This document shows positions 5,849 through 7,276 of a DNA stretch of 7,276 nucleotides, piece after piece. The stretch comes from Treponema sp. (GTDB lineage: Bacteria; Spirochaetota; Spirochaetia; Treponematales; Breznakiellaceae), in contig JAIRZS010000052.1 of the NCBI GenBank assembly GCA_031267115.1, positions 1 through 7,276 of the forward strand, read 5' to 3'. Both the position numbers and the translations under genes were made by a program. Positions within the stretch are counted from its first letter, which is position 1; each line of letters begins with the position of its first letter. The notes under the pieces were generated by a model, which worked only from the letters and a program-made list of their open reading frames with translations, ran no database searches and was not told the DNA's origin.

Positions 5849-5877
5849 ATAGTAAGACAAATACCGCAAAGATTCAA
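5849..5877 (-). promoter_or_regulatory. Candidate deoC promoter with overlapping dyad
   Basis: On the minus strand, TTGAAT (5872-5877) and TACTAT (5849-5854) are 17 bp apart, giving a leader of about 50 nt. The -10 region lies in a dyad: TTACT/AGTAA (5843-5847, 5851-5855), nested in GGTATT/AATACC (5839-5844, 5860-5865). This is a plausible operator. The -35 box lies inside the end of the repeat at 5862-5947. Confidence 0.5.
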
Positions 5878-5947
5878 CACGCAAGCGCGCAAGGACCTGA
5901 GAGCAAAAACTTATTCGACTTTTTCGACTTCGCGGTAAAAATTCCGC
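5862..5947 (+). repeat. Second repeat family, copy upstream of deoC
   Basis: Begins TACCGCAAAG (5862-5871), contains the 22-nt stretch at 5891-5912 that is identical to 5018-5039, then TTCGACTTTTTCGACTTCGCGGT (5914-5936) and AAAAATTCCGC. The end boxes ACCGCAAAG and CTTCGCGGT form an imperfect inverted repeat (8 of 9). It is shorter than the 4986-5089 copy and lacks its internal hairpin. Confidence 0.7.
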
Positions 5948-5985
5948 GATACTTTTCGAAACTGAGAATTGCCATATGGGGGGCA

Positions 5986-6029
5986 GCCGGAGACCCCGCA
6001 CACGGCGGGGCCGGGGAGGAGGCTCCGGC
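5986..6029 (+). promoter_or_regulatory. GC-rich branched structure in the leader of the EEP gene
   Basis: GCCGGAG (5986-5992) pairs with CTCCGGC (6023-6029) and encloses a hairpin CCCCGC (5994-5999) with GCGGGG (6005-6010). It precedes a terminator-like hairpin and a sequestered ribosome site, so it could be part of a regulatory leader. The GC content makes chance pairing easy, and no known riboswitch consensus was recognised. Confidence 0.35.
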
Positions 6030-6036
6030 GCAGGGG

Positions 6037-6060
6037 GGCCGGAAAACGGCCTTTTGTTTT
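6037..6060 (+). terminator. Terminator-like hairpin in the leader
   Basis: GGCCG (6037-6041), loop GAAAA, CGGCC (6047-6051), then TTTTGTTTT. The 5-bp stem is short but GC-rich with a U-rich tail. There is no plus-strand gene directly upstream to terminate, so it may be an attenuator for the gene at 6165. GGGGGGCC (6033-6040) could instead pair with GGCCCCCC (6081-6088), which would break this stem. Confidence 0.4.
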
Positions 6061-6087
6061 GCGTCCGCCGCCCGGTAACAGGCCCCC

Positions 6088-6120
6088 CCTCCGGTTTGTA
6101 ATATCAGACTGCCGGGAGGT
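6088..6120 (+). promoter_or_regulatory. Strong ribosome site within a possible sequestering hairpin
   Basis: GGGAGGT (6114-6120) is the best ribosome-binding sequence ahead of the EEP gene and sits 4 nt before an ATG at 6125. CCTCCGG (6088-6094) can pair with CCGGGAGG (6112-6119, one bulged G) and would mask it. The ATG at 6125 is not in frame with the EEP protein (see the findings). Confidence 0.4.
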
Positions 6121-6164
6121 TGACATGATCGCGCTAAGCTTTGATAATAACCTTAGAGTTACCG

Positions 6165-7229
6165 ATGAAAAAACCGCTGAAAATACTGTGCATCCTTATC
6201 GCCGCAATCGCGGCCCTGCCGGCCCTGTTTATCGCCTTTCTGACCGCTGTCGAATACCGCCCGGAAAAAACCGAGGCGGCTGTTTTTATCAGCCGGGACG
6301 GGGCCGCGAAACCGGCGCTGGGGGAAACGCTTACTGTTGTCGCCTGGAATATCGGGTACGCCTCGCTGGACGCGGGGCAGGATTTTTTTATGGACGGCGG
6401 GAAGCGCGTAAGGCCGGAAGCGGAGAGCCGCGTGAAGGCGAACCTGGCGGGGATCCGGGACTATATCGCCGCCGCCGGGGCGGACGCGGCGCTGATTCAG
6501 GAGGCGGACCGGCATTCTTACCGTTCCTATTATGTCAACCAGGCCGCGGCGCTCGCGGAAAGTTTTGGCGGGACCGCCGCGTTCGCGCCGAATTTCCGCT
6601 GCGTCTTCGTCCCCTTCCCGGTCCCGCAGTTTATCGGGCCGGTTGATTCGGGCCTGCTTTCCATGAGCCGCTTTGCCGGCACCGGCGCGGAACGGGTCGG
6701 CCTTACGGTGCCTTTCAAGTGGCCGGTGCGGATTGCGAATCTCAAGCGCTGCCTTCTTGTGGAGCGCGTCCCGGTGGAGGGCGCGGGGGCGGATCTGGTG
6801 CTGGTTAATCTCCACCTGGAAGCTTACGACAGCGGCGGCGGCAGGGAAACCCAGACTAGGGAATTGCTTGAACTGCTGTACCGGGAATACCGGCAGGGCA
6901 ATTATGTTATTGCCGGGGGCGACTTTAACCAGAATTTTCCGGGTATCGACGAAAACCTGTACGCGCTCAAAGACACCGGCCACTTTAAGCCCGGCGTTCT
7001 TTCCCAGGACGATCTTGAACCGCTCTGGCGCTTCGCTTCCGATCCCCTCGTGCCTTCAAGCCGGCTCCTGGACAAGCCGTATTCGGGGGATTACGCGGAT
7101 ACCCAGCTCTACGCTATCGACGGCTTCCTGGTTTCGCCCAATGTGGAAATTATCGACGTCAGGACCGGGGACGCGCAGTTCCGCTATTCGGATCACAACC
7201 CGGTTATACTGAAAGCCGCGCTGCGCTGA
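6165..7229 (+). CDS. Endonuclease/exonuclease/phosphatase (EEP) family protein, membrane-anchored
   Basis: A 354-aa protein of the EEP (DNase I-like) superfamily of metal-dependent phosphodiesterases. An N-terminal MKKPLKILC start leads into one hydrophobic segment (about 6-28), a signal anchor or uncleaved signal, placing the enzyme outside the cytoplasmic membrane. All catalytic motifs are present: Asn62 in WNIG, Glu113 in IQEAD, DSGLLSMSR (161-169), His217 in NLHLEAY, Asp253/Asn255 in GGDFNQNF, Asp319 in IDGFLV, and Asp343/His344 in SDHNP. The substrate could be a nucleic acid, phospholipid or inositol phosphate; the sequence does not decide. ATG 6165 is chosen because it gives a proper Lys-Lys signal start; its ribosome site (AGAG, 6155-6158) is weak. 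TTG 6141 would add eight residues. A much stronger ribosome site serves an out-of-frame ATG at 6125. Codon use is ordinary (2 ATA of 18 Ile). Confidence 0.88.
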   Translation: MKKPLKILCILIAAIAALPALFIAFLTAVEYRPEKTEAAVFISRDGAAKPALGETLTVVAWNIGYASLDAGQDFFMDGGKRVRPEAESRVKANLAGIRDYIAAAGADAALIQEADRHSYRSYYVNQAAALAESFGGTAAFAPNFRCVFVPFPVPQFIGPVDSGLLSMSRFAGTGAERVGLTVPFKWPVRIANLKRCLLVERVPVEGAGADLVLVNLHLEAYDSGGGRETQTRELLELLYREYRQGNYVIAGGDFNQNFPGIDENLYALKDTGHFKPGVLSQDDLEPLWRFASDPLVPSSRLLDKPYSGDYADTQLYAIDGFLVSPNVEIIDVRTGDAQFRYSDHNPVILKAALR

Positions 7230-7240
7230 AAGCCGCGCTG
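7209..7240 (+). repeat. 15-bp tandem duplication across the EEP stop codon
   Basis: CTGAAAGCCGCGCTG occurs at 7209-7223 and again at 7226-7240. The TGA stop (7227-7229) lies within the second copy in a different frame. It is probably a small local duplication; the copies are identical, so it may be recent. Confidence 0.6.
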
Positions 7241-7267
7241 TGTTATGCTGTGCTATATAGAATTTTT

Positions 7268-7276
7268 TTTGGGCGC
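7268..7276 (-). repeat. Probable start of a third copy of the structured element (cut by window end)
   Basis: TTTGGGCGC is identical to the gene-proximal end of copy B (2313-2321). It follows a run of eight T (7263-7270) soon after a stop codon. Only 9 nt are visible, so this is a pointer rather than a firm call. Confidence 0.3.

Noticed and set aside
5969..6646. 225-codon plus-strand frame
   Set aside because: Arg/Gly-rich shadow of the EEP gene for most of its length. Only its segment starting at the ATG at 6125 is kept as a finding because of the strong ribosome site.
1..7276. tRNA or rRNA genes
   Set aside because: No cloverleaf with a T-loop GTTCGA-type context or rRNA signature was recognised; the GGTTCGA at 5058 belongs to a 6-bp repeat hairpin.

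Overview
The window looks like chromosomal DNA from a moderately GC-rich bacterium. My best guess is a spirochaete close to the insect-gut Treponema group. This rests on the style of the PD-(D/E)XK protein (a C-terminal 'EEKGLEKGLEK' run), the dispersed hairpin-rich intergenic repeats and the gene content. No rRNA or housekeeping marker is present, so the assignment is an inference.

Layout from left to right. (1) 1-162: copy A of a structured dispersed element, on +. (2) 248-2309: a two-gene unit, an Rrf2/IscR-type regulator followed, with a 20-bp overlap, by a 502-aa membrane protein carrying three winged-helix-like repeats. (3) 2312-2538: copy B of the same element, inverted, starting 2 nt after that stop codon. 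It is followed by a fragment of a second repeat family (2562-2600). (4) 2688-3551: a PD-(D/E)XK nuclease-like gene with a TTG start and unusual Ile codon use. (5) 3552-3906: a gene-free stretch with three palindromes, two of which share a CTTG loop. (6) 3907-4800: a D-amino-acid aminotransferase (dat). (7) 4801-5125: gene-free DNA with copies of the second repeat family. (8) 5126-5791 on -: deoxyribose-phosphate aldolase (deoC), with a recognisable promoter and another repeat copy upstream. (9) 5948-6164: a GC-rich leader with competing hairpins. (10) 6165-7229: an intact endonuclease/exonuclease/phosphatase-family protein with an N-terminal membrane anchor. The last bases of the window look like the start of a third copy of the first element.

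The genes do not form one pathway. The rrf2-membrane protein pair is clearly co-translated. dat (D-Ala/D-Glu supply for the cell wall) and deoC (deoxynucleoside salvage) are separate metabolic genes set among repeats.

The most interesting signal is the large structured element. Copies A and B share a 68-nt core (64/68 identical), while the flanking hairpins differ in sequence but keep their pairing, so selection has acted on structure. From memory, the core resembles a motif common between genes in Flavobacteria, possibly the Rfam family Flavo-1. That identification was not checked.
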